Source: JAJPXI01 sp051867655 (GTDB taxonomy: Bacteria; Bacillota; Clostridia; Oscillospirales; Oscillospiraceae). From it: a stretch of 64,000 nucleotides of DNA. Below, one piece after another: positions 26,061 to 37,667 of this stretch. The stretch covers positions 1 through 64,000 of the forward strand of contig JBJDYV010000099.1 of the NCBI GenBank assembly GCA_051867655.1. Reading direction: 5' to 3'. The notes beneath the pieces are model-generated. The model saw only the letters and a program-made list of their open reading frames with translations, searched no databases and was not told where the DNA came from. Position 1 is the first letter of the stretch. Each line of letters opens with the position of its first letter. The position numbers and the translations under genes are program-made.

Positions 26061-26867
26061 TTATAAAAGCTGCAGCATGGCCGCCTGGCTGCCCCGTTCG
26101 CCCTGGGTCACCCGGTGGCTCCAGTATTTTTCCGGCAGGCAGGCGGTGCAATCATCGGCGATCTCAATGTGGCCCGGCTCCAGACCGGCGCGCCGGAGCA
26201 GAGCGGCGTTGATCTCCTTCAGGCCGACCTTGAATTTCCCGTTTTCCAGGGAAATGATATAGGGCTTTGCCAGCTCGCCCAAAGCGGCGGTCATGGCCTC
26301 GGGCACGTCGGCGTGGGTCTCGAAGCAGCACTGGGAGATGCCCGGGCCGATGGCGGCCAGAATGTCACCGGGGCGGCAGCCGTAGTCCGTGCGCATCTGC
26401 CGGGCTGCCTTGCCGGCAATGTCCCCGGCGGTGCCCCGCCAGCCCGCGTGGACGGCGGCGATCACTTTTCGCACCGGGTCGTAGAGCAGAACGGGGATGC
26501 AATCGGCGGAAAAGACGGTCAGGGCCAGGCCGGGGACGTTGGTGATCAGCCCGTCGCATTCGTGCTCCTCCCGGCCGTACAGGTCGGGCCTTCTGTCGTC
26601 GGGCCCCACGGTACGGATGACGGTGCCGTGGACCTGATTGGTCATGATGACCCCGGAGACGTCTGCGCCGATGGCAGCGCAGAAGCGGCGGTAATTTTCC
26701 CGCACCCGGTCCGGCTCATCCCCCCGGGTGGTCCCCAGGTTCAGGGAGGCGTAAATACCCGTGGAGACGCCGCCGAGACGGGTGGAAAAGCCGTGGGCAA
26801 CGCCGCCGGCGGCCCGGAAGCCGTCGGCGGCGAGAAAGGTCACGCCGTTTACGTGATGTTCTGTCAT
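26061..26867 (-). CDS. pgeF: Peptidoglycan-editing/purine-nucleoside enzyme PgeF (YlmD/YfiH family)
   Basis: 268 residues with all family landmarks: TNQVHGT, FSADCIPVLLYD, AAVHAGWRGT, GPGISQCCFE and a closing CTACLPEKYWSHR. The His/Cys/His set binds zinc. Family members act as adenosine-deaminating or phosphorolytic enzymes, and E. coli YfiH removes mis-incorporated L-Ser from UDP-MurNAc. The start is the ATG at 26867; upstream codons overlap secA and have no coding signal. Only 4 bases separate it from the secA stop, so it is translated with secA. Confidence 0.92.
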   Translation of the reverse strand: MTEHHVNGVTFLAADGFRAAGGVAHGFSTRLGGVSTGIYASLNLGTTRGDEPDRVRENYRRFCAAIGADVSGVIMTNQVHGTVIRTVGPDDRRPDLYGREEHECDGLITNVPGLALTVFSADCIPVLLYDPVRKVIAAVHAGWRGTAGDIAGKAARQMRTDYGCRPGDILAAIGPGISQCCFETHADVPEAMTAALGELAKPYIISLENGKFKVGLKEINAALLRRAGLEPGHIEIADDCTACLPEKYWSHRVTQGERGSQAAMLQLL

Positions 26868-26871
26868 CGGC

Positions 26872-29634
<2,763 letters not shown>

Positions 29635-29739
29635 AATAAAAAGACACCTTTCGGGTTTCATAATATAATAATTCAATTTAGTATATCACATTCTTCAGGA
29701 GGAGAAAAGAAGAAAATGTGAATTCTTCCGGGATAAAAT

Positions 29740-29771
29740 CACCCCGGCGCCGATTTCCGGCAGCCGGGGTG
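29740..29771 (-). terminator. Terminator of the DUF2284 gene
   Basis: A 9-bp GC-rich stem (29740-29748 and 29763-29771) starts 5 bases after the stop, followed by a short ATTTTAT tract. Confidence 0.7.
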
Positions 29772-29776
29772 GTAAA

Positions 29777-30316
29777 TCAGTCAATCAGCACGCAGCTGGT
29801 GTAGGTCAGCGTTTTGGGCCCGTAATAATAAGGAAGGCCGGATTTCTCGCACACCTTGGATACCAGAAGGCCGTAGGCCTCCATGGAGGGAATGGCCTTG
29901 TCGGGAAAACGGCAGGGGGCGTCGGGATAGGAGCACTGGGGGCAGAGGGTGCAGCCGCCGGTGGCCATGGGCAGGCAGTGGGGATACTCTTGGCGCAGCC
30001 GCTCCACAAAGGCCAGAAAGGAGCGCTTCTGGTCCGCCTCGGCTTGCTGCATGGTCTCAACGTCGAAGTCGTCCTCCAGCTCGGCGGTGGTCTGGAGCAG
30101 TACGCCCCGGCTGTACCGGGCGGCCCGAGCGGAGACCTCCTCCAGAGTGCCGCAGCCGGGCGGGCACGTCCAGCTCTTTCCGTATTTTTGGCACCGGTCA
30201 GAGGAACACATATCCCGCACGGCGGGCAGAAATTCCAGCGCCTCCATCTTCAATTCTCCCACGTGGGTGAACCCGCATTCCCGGGCCATCTGTAAAATTT
30301 CCTGGGTGGTGGACAT
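29777..30316 (-). CDS. DUF2284 cysteine-rich metal-binding protein
   Basis: 179 residues. Cysteines are grouped as CSSDRCQKYGKSWTCPPGCG (~37-56) and GGCTLCPQCSYPDAPCRFP (~122-140), which fits a zinc or Fe-S protein. This matches the DUF2284 family of anaerobes, whose function is unknown. No membrane segment or signal peptide. AAGGAGG precedes the ATG. It is transcribed alone, divergent from rlmD over a 113-base spacer. Confidence 0.88.
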   Translation of the reverse strand: MSTTQEILQMARECGFTHVGELKMEALEFLPAVRDMCSSDRCQKYGKSWTCPPGCGTLEEVSARAARYSRGVLLQTTAELEDDFDVETMQQAEADQKRSFLAFVERLRQEYPHCLPMATGGCTLCPQCSYPDAPCRFPDKAIPSMEAYGLLVSKVCEKSGLPYYYGPKTLTYTSCVLID

Positions 30317-30429
30317 GGCAGCCCCTCCTTTTTTCGCTATTGTATCATGAAATCCGCAAAAAGAAATATCAAAATCCTGTCATCCTATGGTATAATAATG
30401 CGCTAGATTATAAGCGGAGGAGCCTCGCC

Positions 30430-31782
30430 ATGAAAAAGCCCCAAACAAATCCCATTCTTCCCCTGACCATCGAGGGCTACGGCTCCGACGGCGAGGGCGT
30501 TGCCCATCTGCCCGACGGCATGACCTGCTTTGTGACGGGCGCCCTGAAGGGAGAGACCTGCCGGGTGCGGCTTGCCAAGGTGGGGCGCTCCTGCGCCTGG
30601 GGCGAGGCGGTGGACGTGACCGTCCCCTCCCCTGCCCGCCGGGAGTCCGACTGCCCCCATTTTGCCAACTGCGGCGGCTGCTCCCTGCGGCACATGAGCT
30701 ACGAGGAGGAGCTGACCTTCAAAAAGCAGAAGGTGCAGGACGCGCTGACCCGGATCGGCGGTGCGGATGTGGCGGTTTCTGCAATCTTCGGGGCGGAAAA
30801 TACTCTGCGTTATCGCAATAAGGTGCAGTTTCCCGTTGCTCCCGGCCCGGCCATCGGGTTTTACCAGAAGCGCACTCACGCCGTGACCGATGTAGAGGAC
30901 TGCCTGCTCCAGCCCCTGGCCGCCGCCCGCCTGCGCACGGCGGCAAAGGAGTGGATGGAGCGGTATGGCGTTTCCGCTTATGATGAGCGCGCCCACAAGG
31001 GCTTGGTGCGCCATGTGTACGTGCGCACCAACGCCGCCGGGGAGAGCCTGTGCTGCCTGATGGTCAATGGAAGGGCCCTTCCCCATGAGGAGGAGCTGGT
31101 GACCGCCCTGCGCTCGGCTGAGCCCGGTCTGGCGGGGGTGGTGCTGGGGGTCAACGAGAAAAAGACCAACGTGATCCTGGGCGACTCCTACCGCACCCTC
31201 TGGGGGCGGGATTATCTGGAGGAGACCTTGTGCGGTCTGCGCTTCCGCCTGTCGGTGCCCTCCTTTTTCCAAGTCAACCGGGCCCAGACCGAGGTGCTCT
31301 ACGGCAAGGCCCTGGAGCTGGCCGCCCTGACGGGTACTGAGACCGTGCTGGACCTGTACTGCGGCATCGGCACCATCTCCCTGGCTCTGGCAAAAGGGGC
31401 CCGGCGGGTCATCGGCGCCGAGGTGGTGCCCGAGGCCATTGAGGATGCCAAGGCCAACGCCGCGCGCAATGGCATCACCAACGCCGAGTTCTTCTGCGGC
31501 GACGCGGAGGACATCGCCGCCAAGCTGGCCGCCGACGGCCTGAAACCCGACGTGATCACCGTGGACCCGCCCCGCAAGGGCCTCGCCCCCGGCGTGGTGG
31601 ACGCCATCGTCCGTATGGCGCCCCAGCGGGTGGTCTACGTATCCTGCGACCCGGCCACCCTGGCCCGGGACGTGAAGCGCTTCGCGGAGCAGGGCTATCA
31701 GCCCCGCACCGCCCTGGCCGTGGACCTGTTCCCCCGCACCAGTCATGTGGAGACGGTGGTGTTGATGCTGCGCGGCGAATGA
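30430..31782 (+). CDS. rlmD: 23S rRNA (uracil-5-)-methyltransferase, RlmD/RumA family
   Basis: 450 residues. A TRAM-type RNA-binding domain covers about the first 60 residues. The Fe-S cysteine set follows (CPHFANCGGC, then C in VEDCLLQP). The C-terminal SAM methyltransferase contains LYCGIGTISLALA, VDPPRKGL and VYVSCDPATLARD, with the nucleophilic Cys of the m5U class, and FPRTSHVETVVLM. It methylates U1939 or U747 positions of 23S rRNA in known members, or tRNA in some Gram-positives. The start is the ATG at 30430 with GGAGG before it. A TATAAT (30391-30396) is the likely -10. Confidence 0.93.
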   Translation: MKKPQTNPILPLTIEGYGSDGEGVAHLPDGMTCFVTGALKGETCRVRLAKVGRSCAWGEAVDVTVPSPARRESDCPHFANCGGCSLRHMSYEEELTFKKQKVQDALTRIGGADVAVSAIFGAENTLRYRNKVQFPVAPGPAIGFYQKRTHAVTDVEDCLLQPLAAARLRTAAKEWMERYGVSAYDERAHKGLVRHVYVRTNAAGESLCCLMVNGRALPHEEELVTALRSAEPGLAGVVLGVNEKKTNVILGDSYRTLWGRDYLEETLCGLRFRLSVPSFFQVNRAQTEVLYGKALELAALTGTETVLDLYCGIGTISLALAKGARRVIGAEVVPEAIEDAKANAARNGITNAEFFCGDAEDIAAKLAADGLKPDVITVDPPRKGLAPGVVDAIVRMAPQRVVYVSCDPATLARDVKRFAEQGYQPRTALAVDLFPRTSHVETVVLMLRGE

Positions 31783-31808
31783 TCCAGGAGAAAAGTTTTT
31801 AAAACTGC

Positions 31809-31852
31809 TTGACAGAAGACACTGTTCGCTGTAATATATGTAGCGTGCTACA
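31809..31852 (+). promoter_or_regulatory. marR promoter and operator
   Basis: TTGACA (31809-31814) and TAATAT (31832-31837) are 17 bases apart. The palindrome TGTAGC-GT-GCTACA (31839-31852) begins 1 base after the -10 and covers the start site. A near copy recurs before the exporter genes at 32497-32510, so both are probable MarR binding sites. Confidence 0.85.
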
Positions 31853-31872
31853 GATGAAGGGAGGGAACTGCC

Positions 31873-32307
31873 ATGCATCCGAGAGACGTCGGCTATTTGA
31901 TCAAAACGATCAACGATAAGCTCAAGGTGCGGGCGGACCGGGATCTGAAAAGCAGAGGTCTGACCCTGGCCCAGAGCCGGGTCCTTGCCTTCCTGCACAG
32001 CCGGGACGGTAAGGCCACCCAAAAAGAGATCGAAGATTTTATGGAGGTCTCCCACCCCACGGTGGTGGGCATCGTTTCCCGCATGGAACAGAGCGGCTAT
32101 GTCACCACTTGGATCGACCCGAAGAACAAGCGCAACAAGATGGTGCAGCTGACTCCGCAGGCGGATCTCATCGGGAAAACGCTGGATTCCACCATCCAGG
32201 CGCAGGAGGAGCGCATGCTCCGGGGCCTGACGCCGGAGCAGGTCACACAGTTGGAGCAGCTTCTTCTGGTGATTTATCAGAATCTGGATGAAGGCACCAC
32301 CGCATAA
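31873..32307 (+). CDS. MarR-family transcriptional regulator
   Basis: 144 residues with the MarR winged-helix pattern: LTLAQSRVLAFLH, ATQKEIEDFMEVSHPTVVGIVSRMEQSGYV, wing DPKNKRNKMVQLT, then a C-terminal dimerisation helix LTPEQVTQLEQLLLVI. MarR proteins release DNA when they bind small phenolic or drug-like ligands. It sits directly before the exporter pair, and both transcription units carry the same palindromic site. It therefore probably represses itself and the exporter. A GGGAGGGA ribosome site precedes the ATG. Confidence 0.94.
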   Translation: MHPRDVGYLIKTINDKLKVRADRDLKSRGLTLAQSRVLAFLHSRDGKATQKEIEDFMEVSHPTVVGIVSRMEQSGYVTTWIDPKNKRNKMVQLTPQADLIGKTLDSTIQAQEERMLRGLTPEQVTQLEQLLLVIYQNLDEGTTA

Positions 32308-32349
32308 TTACATCTGCGGTCTTCGGCGGATCTTTTGAGCCGGAAATGC

Positions 32350-32400
32350 GGTGTTTTTTCTTGAAATACATCCAGTATTCCTGCGAAAAAACACCTTTTT
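32350..32400 (+). terminator. marR terminator
   Basis: An 11-bp stem (GGTGTTTTTTC with GAAAAAACACC) encloses a second 7-bp imperfect stem and is followed by TTTTT. A further short hairpin (AAGCCGG-TTTT-CCGGCTT, 32462-32479) lies between it and the exporter operator. Confidence 0.8.
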
Positions 32401-32496
32401 CCGAACTCAAAATCTCTCGCCGAATACACTTGCCGAATTATGCGGTGCTGCCCTAAGCACGAAGCCGGTTTTCCGGCTTTGAATTTTCAAAAGAAG

Positions 32497-32510
32497 TGTA
32501 GCATGTTACA
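32497..32510 (+). promoter_or_regulatory. Second MarR operator, before exporter genes
   Basis: TGTAGC-AT-GTTACA differs from the marR operator at three positions, and the flanking CAGATGAAGGGA is the same. It lies 20 bases before the exporter start. A clear -35/-10 pair was not found here. Confidence 0.75.
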
Positions 32511-32530
32511 GATGAAGGGAGCACACATAA

Positions 32531-34282
32531 ATGATTCACACACTCGCCCGGAGCCTGCGGCAGCACAAAAAGGGCTCCATCATAACCATGCTCTTGTCCA
32601 TCCTGGAGGTCGTGTTTGAGATCCTGATCCCCTTGTGCATGGCAAATCTCATCGACTACGGCATTGAGCAGGGGCAGATGCCCCAGGTCTGGAAATACGG
32701 CATTGCCCTGATCATTTTTGCCCTGATGCAGCTCGTAACGGGCATTTTCTCCGCCCGGATGGCGGCCAGCGCCTCCGTGGGCTTTGCGGCCAACCTGCGG
32801 CAGGACATGTATGACAACGTCCAGACCTTTTCCTTTTCCAACATTGACAAGTTTTCCACCGCGTCCATTGTGACCCGGCTGACCACCGATGTGACCAACC
32901 TGCAGAACGCTTACCAGATGCTGATCCGGCTGGCCGTCCGCGGCCCGGTGATGATGGTGTTCGCCATGATCGTGTCCTTCCGGATCAGCCGGGACATCTC
33001 CCTGATCTTTCTGGCGGTGATCCCCATTCTGGGGGTCCTGCTGCTGCTGATCGTCCGGAACGTCAACCCCATTTTCAAGAATGTGTTCCAGACCTATGAC
33101 GGGCTAAACAATATGGTGCAGGAGAACATCCGGGGCATCCGCGTGGTCAAATCCTTCAACCAGGAGAACGGTGAGATCAAAAAGTTCCGGGGTATTTCGG
33201 AGCGGATCTATCAGGAATTCGCCCGCGGCGAGCGGCTGCTGGCCTTCAACTCCCCGCTGATGCAGTTTTTCATGTACGCCTGCATGATCCTGATCTCCTG
33301 GCTGGGGGCCAAGGCCATTATCGTCAGCGGGAACGATCCCACCGTGGGTCTGACCACCGGCGACCTGACCGCCCTGATCAGCTACGCGACCCAGATCCTC
33401 ATGAACCTGATGATGCTGTCCATGGTGTTCGCCATGCTGACCATCGCCCTGTCCTCGGCGGAGCGCATCGCGGAGATCCTGGAGGAGACCACGGACATCG
33501 CCGACCCGGCGGACCCGGTGATGCAGGTGCCCGACGGCAGCGTGGATTTTGAGAATGTCAGCTTTGTCTATGCGTCCAAGGCGGACAAAAAGGTGCTGGA
33601 TCACATCGACCTGCATTTCCGTTCCGGAGAGACCGTCGGAATTCTGGGCGGCACCGGCTCCTCCAAGTCCAGCCTGGTGCAGCTGATCCCCCGCCTGTAT
33701 GACGTGGCCGAGGGCAGCGTAAAGGTGGGCGGCGTGGATGTGCGGGAGTACGATCTGAACGCCCTGCGGGACAGCGTGGCCATGGTGCTGCAGAAGAACG
33801 AGCTGTTTTCCGGTTCCATCAAGGAAAACCTGCGCTGGGGCAATGAAAACGCCACGGACGAGGAGCTGCGGCAGGCCTGCCGCCTGGCCTGTGCCGACGA
33901 GTTCATCCGGACCTTCCCGGACGGCTATGACACCCACATCGAGCAGGGCGGCAGCAATGTGTCCGGCGGACAGAAGCAGCGGCTGTGCATCGCCCGCGCC
34001 CTGCTGAAAAAGCCCAAGGTGCTGATTCTGGACGATTCCACCAGCGCCGTGGATACCCGAACCGACGCCGCCATTCAGAAATCCTTTGCCCAGTACATCC
34101 CGGAGACCACCAAGATCATCATTGCCCAGCGGGTCAGCTCCGTGCAGCACGCGGACCAGATCGTGGTGCTGGATGACGGCCGGGTGGCCGCCGTGGGCCG
34201 GCATGAGGAATTGCTCAGAACCTGCGACATCTACCGTGAGGTCTACGAATCCCAGCAGAAAGGAGCGGAGGACAATGCGTAA
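32531..34282 (+). CDS. ABC exporter half-transporter, degenerate subunit (pair 2)
   Basis: 583 residues: six membrane segments in the first ~320 residues, then an ATPase domain. Walker A is GGTGSSKSS, an unusual variant with Ser in place of the Gly before Lys. The signature is VSGGQ. Walker B ends LDDSTSAVD with Asp in place of Glu, and the H-loop is IAQRVS with Gln. These are the same losses as in the subunit at 1-731. It therefore gives a good signature but a poor catalytic site to the heterodimer. It follows a MarR operator and overlaps its partner by 8 bases. LmrCD/BmrCD-like drug export is the best guess. Confidence 0.94.
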   Translation: MIHTLARSLRQHKKGSIITMLLSILEVVFEILIPLCMANLIDYGIEQGQMPQVWKYGIALIIFALMQLVTGIFSARMAASASVGFAANLRQDMYDNVQTFSFSNIDKFSTASIVTRLTTDVTNLQNAYQMLIRLAVRGPVMMVFAMIVSFRISRDISLIFLAVIPILGVLLLLIVRNVNPIFKNVFQTYDGLNNMVQENIRGIRVVKSFNQENGEIKKFRGISERIYQEFARGERLLAFNSPLMQFFMYACMILISWLGAKAIIVSGNDPTVGLTTGDLTALISYATQILMNLMMLSMVFAMLTIALSSAERIAEILEETTDIADPADPVMQVPDGSVDFENVSFVYASKADKKVLDHIDLHFRSGETVGILGGTGSSKSSLVQLIPRLYDVAEGSVKVGGVDVREYDLNALRDSVAMVLQKNELFSGSIKENLRWGNENATDEELRQACRLACADEFIRTFPDGYDTHIEQGGSNVSGGQKQRLCIARALLKKPKVLILDDSTSAVDTRTDAAIQKSFAQYIPETTKIIIAQRVSSVQHADQIVVLDDGRVAAVGRHEELLRTCDIYREVYESQQKGAEDNA

Positions 34283-36209
34283 AAAACCCGGAAAGGCGCC
34301 CGCGGGTCCCATGCCCGGCGGTCCGGCGTCCCGGTTCGACCCGGAGACGCTGAAAAAGCTGCTGTCCTATATGAAGGAATACCGGGGCAGCCTGGTTCTG
34401 GTGGTGGTCTGCATTCTGCTCAGCGCCATTGCCAGCGCCGCCTCTTCTCTGTTCCTCCGGACCCTGATCGATGACTACATCGTGCCCATGCTGGCCATGT
34501 CTTCCCCGGTCTTCACCGGCCTGCTCCACGCCCTCATCACCATCGGCTGCGTCTATCTGGTGGGTGTCCTCGCCACATTGATCTACAACCGGGTGATGGT
34601 AACCATTGCCCAGAGCACGCTGAAACGGATTCGGGACGAGATGTTCTCGAAGATGCAGTGGCTGCCCATCCGCTATTTCGATACCCACACCCACGGCGAG
34701 ACCATGAGCCTGTACACCAACGACACCGACACCCTCCGCCAGTTGATCGCCCAGTCCATGGCCCAGCTGATCTCCTCCGTGTTCACCATTGTGGCCGTGT
34801 TCGTGTGCATGCTGTATCTCAGCATTTCGCTGACCGTGGTCGCTGTGTTGGTGGTGGCGCTGAGCCTGAAGCTGGCCAGCGGCGTGATGGAGCGGATCGG
34901 CGGCTTCTTCATGCGGCAGCAGGAGGCCCTGGCCGATGTGAACGGTTTTGTGGAAGAGATGGTCAACGGACAGAAGGTCATCAAGGTCTTCTGTCATGAG
35001 GGCATTGCCAAAGAACAGATGCGGGAGAAAAACAAGGCCTGGGAGAGCGCGGCCTCCAGCGCCAACGGCAGCGCCAACGCGTTTATGCCCATGATGGCCG
35101 GTTTCAGCTATCTGCAGTATGTGATCGTGGCCATCCTCGGCGGCTATATGGCCATCTTCGGCGTCACCAACCTGGGGCTGACGGGTGTGAATACTCTGTC
35201 CCTGGGCATGATCGCGTCCTTCCTGACCCTGTGCCGGAGCTTCACCAACCCCATCTCCCAGATCTCCAACCAGGTCAACTCCATCATCACCGCGCTGGCC
35301 GGCGCGGCACGGATCTTCGCCTTTATGGAGGAGGAGCCGGAGGCCGACGAGGGCTATGTCACGCTGGTAAACGCCGAGATTGCGCCGGACGGTACGGTCA
35401 CCGAGTGCGCCGAACGCACCGGGCATTGGGCGTGGAAGCACCCGCACCATGACGGGACCCTGACGTATACCGAACTGACGGGCGCGATCACCATGGAGGA
35501 TGTGGATTTCGGCTACGTGCCGGAAAAAACCGTGCTGCACGACATCACCCTGTACGCCAACCCCGGACAGAAGATCGCCTTTGTGGGGGCCACGGGCGCG
35601 GGCAAGACCACTATTACCAACCTGATCAACCGCTTTTACGACATCGCGGACGGAAAGATCCGCTACGACGGCATCAACATCAACAAGATCAAAAAGGCCG
35701 ACCTGCGCCGCTCCCTGGGTGTGGTGCTGCAGGACGTGAACCTGTTCACCGGAACTGTGATGGAGAACATCCGCTACGGCAATCCCGACGCCACCGACGA
35801 GGAGTGCATTGCCGCCGCCCGGCTGGCCAACGCGGACGGCTTCATCCGCATGCTGCCGGAGGGCTACCAGACCCTGCTCCAGGGGGACGGCAGCGGCCTT
35901 TCCCAGGGGCAGCGGCAGCTGATCTCCATTGCCCGGGCCGCCGTGTCCAACCCGCCCGTCATGATCCTGGACGAGGCCACATCCTCCATTGACACCCGCA
36001 CGGAGGCGCTGGTGCAGGACGGCATGGATAAGCTGATGAAGGGCAGGACGGTGTTTGTCATCGCCCACCGGCTGTCCACGGTGCGCAACGCGGACGTGAT
36101 CCTGGTTCTGGACCAGGGCCGCATCATCGAGCGGGGCAGTCACGACGCCCTGATCGCCGAAAAGGGCACCTATTATCAGCTGTACACCGGAGCCTTTGAG
36201 CTGGAATAA
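34275..36209 (+). CDS. ABC exporter half-transporter, catalytic subunit (pair 2)
   Basis: 644 residues beginning MRKKPGKAPAG. The start overlaps the end of the partner gene; earlier in-frame codons are a shadow of that gene. After six membrane segments there is a ~50-residue hydrophilic insert (containing HWAWKHPHHDG) and then the ATPase domain. Walker A is GATGAGKTT, the signature LSQGQ, Walker B VMILDEATSS and the H-loop IAHRLS. The insert, the motifs and the end (YYQLYTGAFELE) closely match the first pair's catalytic subunit at 731-2629. Confidence 0.94.
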   Translation: MRKKPGKAPAGPMPGGPASRFDPETLKKLLSYMKEYRGSLVLVVVCILLSAIASAASSLFLRTLIDDYIVPMLAMSSPVFTGLLHALITIGCVYLVGVLATLIYNRVMVTIAQSTLKRIRDEMFSKMQWLPIRYFDTHTHGETMSLYTNDTDTLRQLIAQSMAQLISSVFTIVAVFVCMLYLSISLTVVAVLVVALSLKLASGVMERIGGFFMRQQEALADVNGFVEEMVNGQKVIKVFCHEGIAKEQMREKNKAWESAASSANGSANAFMPMMAGFSYLQYVIVAILGGYMAIFGVTNLGLTGVNTLSLGMIASFLTLCRSFTNPISQISNQVNSIITALAGAARIFAFMEEEPEADEGYVTLVNAEIAPDGTVTECAERTGHWAWKHPHHDGTLTYTELTGAITMEDVDFGYVPEKTVLHDITLYANPGQKIAFVGATGAGKTTITNLINRFYDIADGKIRYDGININKIKKADLRRSLGVVLQDVNLFTGTVMENIRYGNPDATDEECIAAARLANADGFIRMLPEGYQTLLQGDGSGLSQGQRQLISIARAAVSNPPVMILDEATSSIDTRTEALVQDGMDKLMKGRTVFVIAHRLSTVRNADVILVLDQGRIIERGSHDALIAEKGTYYQLYTGAFELE

Positions 36210-36222
36210 ATACCCTCCCTAA

Positions 36223-36275
36223 AACCGGCACTGGCTTTATCTTTTTAAAAATGAAGCCGGTGCCGGCTGTGTTTT
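36223..36275 (+). terminator. Exporter operon terminator
   Basis: A 13-bp stem with one G-U pair (36225-36237 and 36254-36266) is followed by CTGTGTTTT, 16 bases after the exporter stop. Confidence 0.8.
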
Positions 36276-36349
36276 CGGGGCAAACTAGAGGGGCGCTTTC
36301 CGGAGAGCGGGACGCAACGGAATTGTAACCATTTTCCGCTGTTTCGGGG

Positions 36350-36378
36350 TTGAATCCGCCCCTGTTTTGGAGTATTCT
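36350..36378 (+). promoter_or_regulatory. Promoter of the threonine/serine exporter operon
   Basis: TTGAAT (36350-36355) and TATTCT (36373-36378) are 17 bases apart. A start site near 36385 rules out in-frame starts upstream of it. Confidence 0.65.
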
Positions 36379-36417
36379 ATAACGGCTGTAAGCTTCACCT
36401 GCCGCAGGCGGGTAAGG

Positions 36418-37212
36418 ATGAGGAAAAGGAGGCGACCGGTCGAGGTGGACTATACGGCTTTACTGATGCTCACCGTTGAGATCGGCTGCCGCCTGCAGGA
36501 AAGCGGCGCGGAGATCTACCGGGTGGAGGAGGCGGTGCAGCGCACCTTTCAGGCGTACGGCGTGGAGAGCGGCCAGGCATTTGCCATTCCCAACTGCCTG
36601 ATTGTCAGCGTTGTGGACGACGAAGGACGGCCTCTGACACGGATGCGGCGCATTTCCTCCCACGGCAATGACATTACCCGGATGGAGCTGGTCTACGATT
36701 TCTGCCGTAAGGTCTGCCAGAGCACGCCCGACGTGAACGGCGCGCTGGAGGAATTGCGCGCGCTGGATGCCAAAACGACCACATTTCCTGTCTGGATGCA
36801 GCTGCTGGGCTATTTTCTGGGCGCCGGCGCCTTTGCCCTGTTTTGGGGCGGAAGCTTCCGGGACGGAATAGCGGGCGGACTGTGCGGCGTGGTCATCGGC
36901 CTGTGCCTGATCTATCTGGGACGGCTCAACGTCAATTTGTTTATTCGGACCGTCATCGCCTCCTTCGTGTCTGTCTTTCTGGCGGCGATTTTTGTGCAGC
37001 TCGGTGCGGGCGAAAACATCAACTATATCACCATCGGCGCCCTGATGGCGCTGGTGCCCGGTGTGATGTTCACCAGCTTTATGCGCGCCATCATAGCAGG
37101 CGACCTGGTGGCCGGTCTGTTCAAGCTGGTGGAGGCCCTGCTGACCGGTGCGGCCATTGCCTTGGGGGCCCTGATCGCCATGGCCGCCGCCGCCGGACTG
37201 TGGGGGGTGTGA
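36418..37212 (+). CDS. ThrE-type threonine/serine exporter, large part
   Basis: About 264 residues. A cytoplasmic N-terminal domain (residues ~10-110) contains LQESGAEIYRVEEAV and the conserved RISSHGND, and five membrane segments follow (GYFLGAGAFALFWGG, then LVPGVMFTSFMRAIIAGD). This is the ThrE domain of the DUF1212 family, which exports threonine/serine in Corynebacterium. The ATG at 36418 has only a weak site (AGGCGGG); a GTG at 36445 after AAAGGAGG is possible. In many bacteria this part and the next are one protein; here they are split. Confidence 0.85.
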   Translation: MRKRRRPVEVDYTALLMLTVEIGCRLQESGAEIYRVEEAVQRTFQAYGVESGQAFAIPNCLIVSVVDDEGRPLTRMRRISSHGNDITRMELVYDFCRKVCQSTPDVNGALEELRALDAKTTTFPVWMQLLGYFLGAGAFALFWGGSFRDGIAGGLCGVVIGLCLIYLGRLNVNLFIRTVIASFVSVFLAAIFVQLGAGENINYITIGALMALVPGVMFTSFMRAIIAGDLVAGLFKLVEALLTGAAIALGALIAMAAAAGLWGV

Positions 37213-37214
37213 GC

Positions 37215-37667
37215 GTGGATTGGACGTACTTCCTCCCCTGCCTGTGGGCCTTCCTGGCCTGCGTGGGCTTTTGCGTGATCTTTAACATCCGCACCGGTGT
37301 GTTGATCTGCTGCTTCGGAGGCGCGCTGGGCTGGCTGATCTATCTGCTGACGATGCTGGTCATTGGGAATGACCTTGTGTGCAATTTCCTGGCGGCGATG
37401 GCCATCTCCCTCTATTCCGAGATCATGGCCCGCATCCGCAAATGCCCGGTGACCGGTTATCTGCTGGTCTCCTTCTTCCCGCTGGTGCCCGGCGCGGGGA
37501 TCTATTATACCATGAAGTATGTGCTGCAGGGGGACACGGAAATGTTCGTCCAGAGCGGCCTGCACATCCTGGGGATCGCCGGCTGCCTGGCCCTGGGCGT
37601 GCTGGTGATGTCCTCCATCGTGCGCATGATCATCACATTTCGTAAAAACAGGAGAACGGGAAAATGA
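37215..37667 (+). CDS. ThrE-type threonine/serine exporter, small part
   Basis: About 150 residues, nearly all membrane (four to five segments), with SFFPLVPGAGIYYTMKYVLQGD, the ThrE_2 hallmark. It completes the transporter with the preceding gene. GTG at 37215 has GGGGGG 7 bases upstream; a GTG at 37209 overlapping the previous stop is the alternative. It overlaps the next gene by ATGA, so at least four or five genes here are one operon. Confidence 0.85.
   Translation: MDWTYFLPCLWAFLACVGFCVIFNIRTGVLICCFGGALGWLIYLLTMLVIGNDLVCNFLAAMAISLYSEIMARIRKCPVTGYLLVSFFPLVPGAGIYYTMKYVLQGDTEMFVQSGLHILGIAGCLALGVLVMSSIVRMIITFRKNRRTGK

Noticed and set aside
36367..36417. Upstream start for the ThrE-type protein
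   Set aside because: Lies at or before the predicted transcription start and has no ribosome site.
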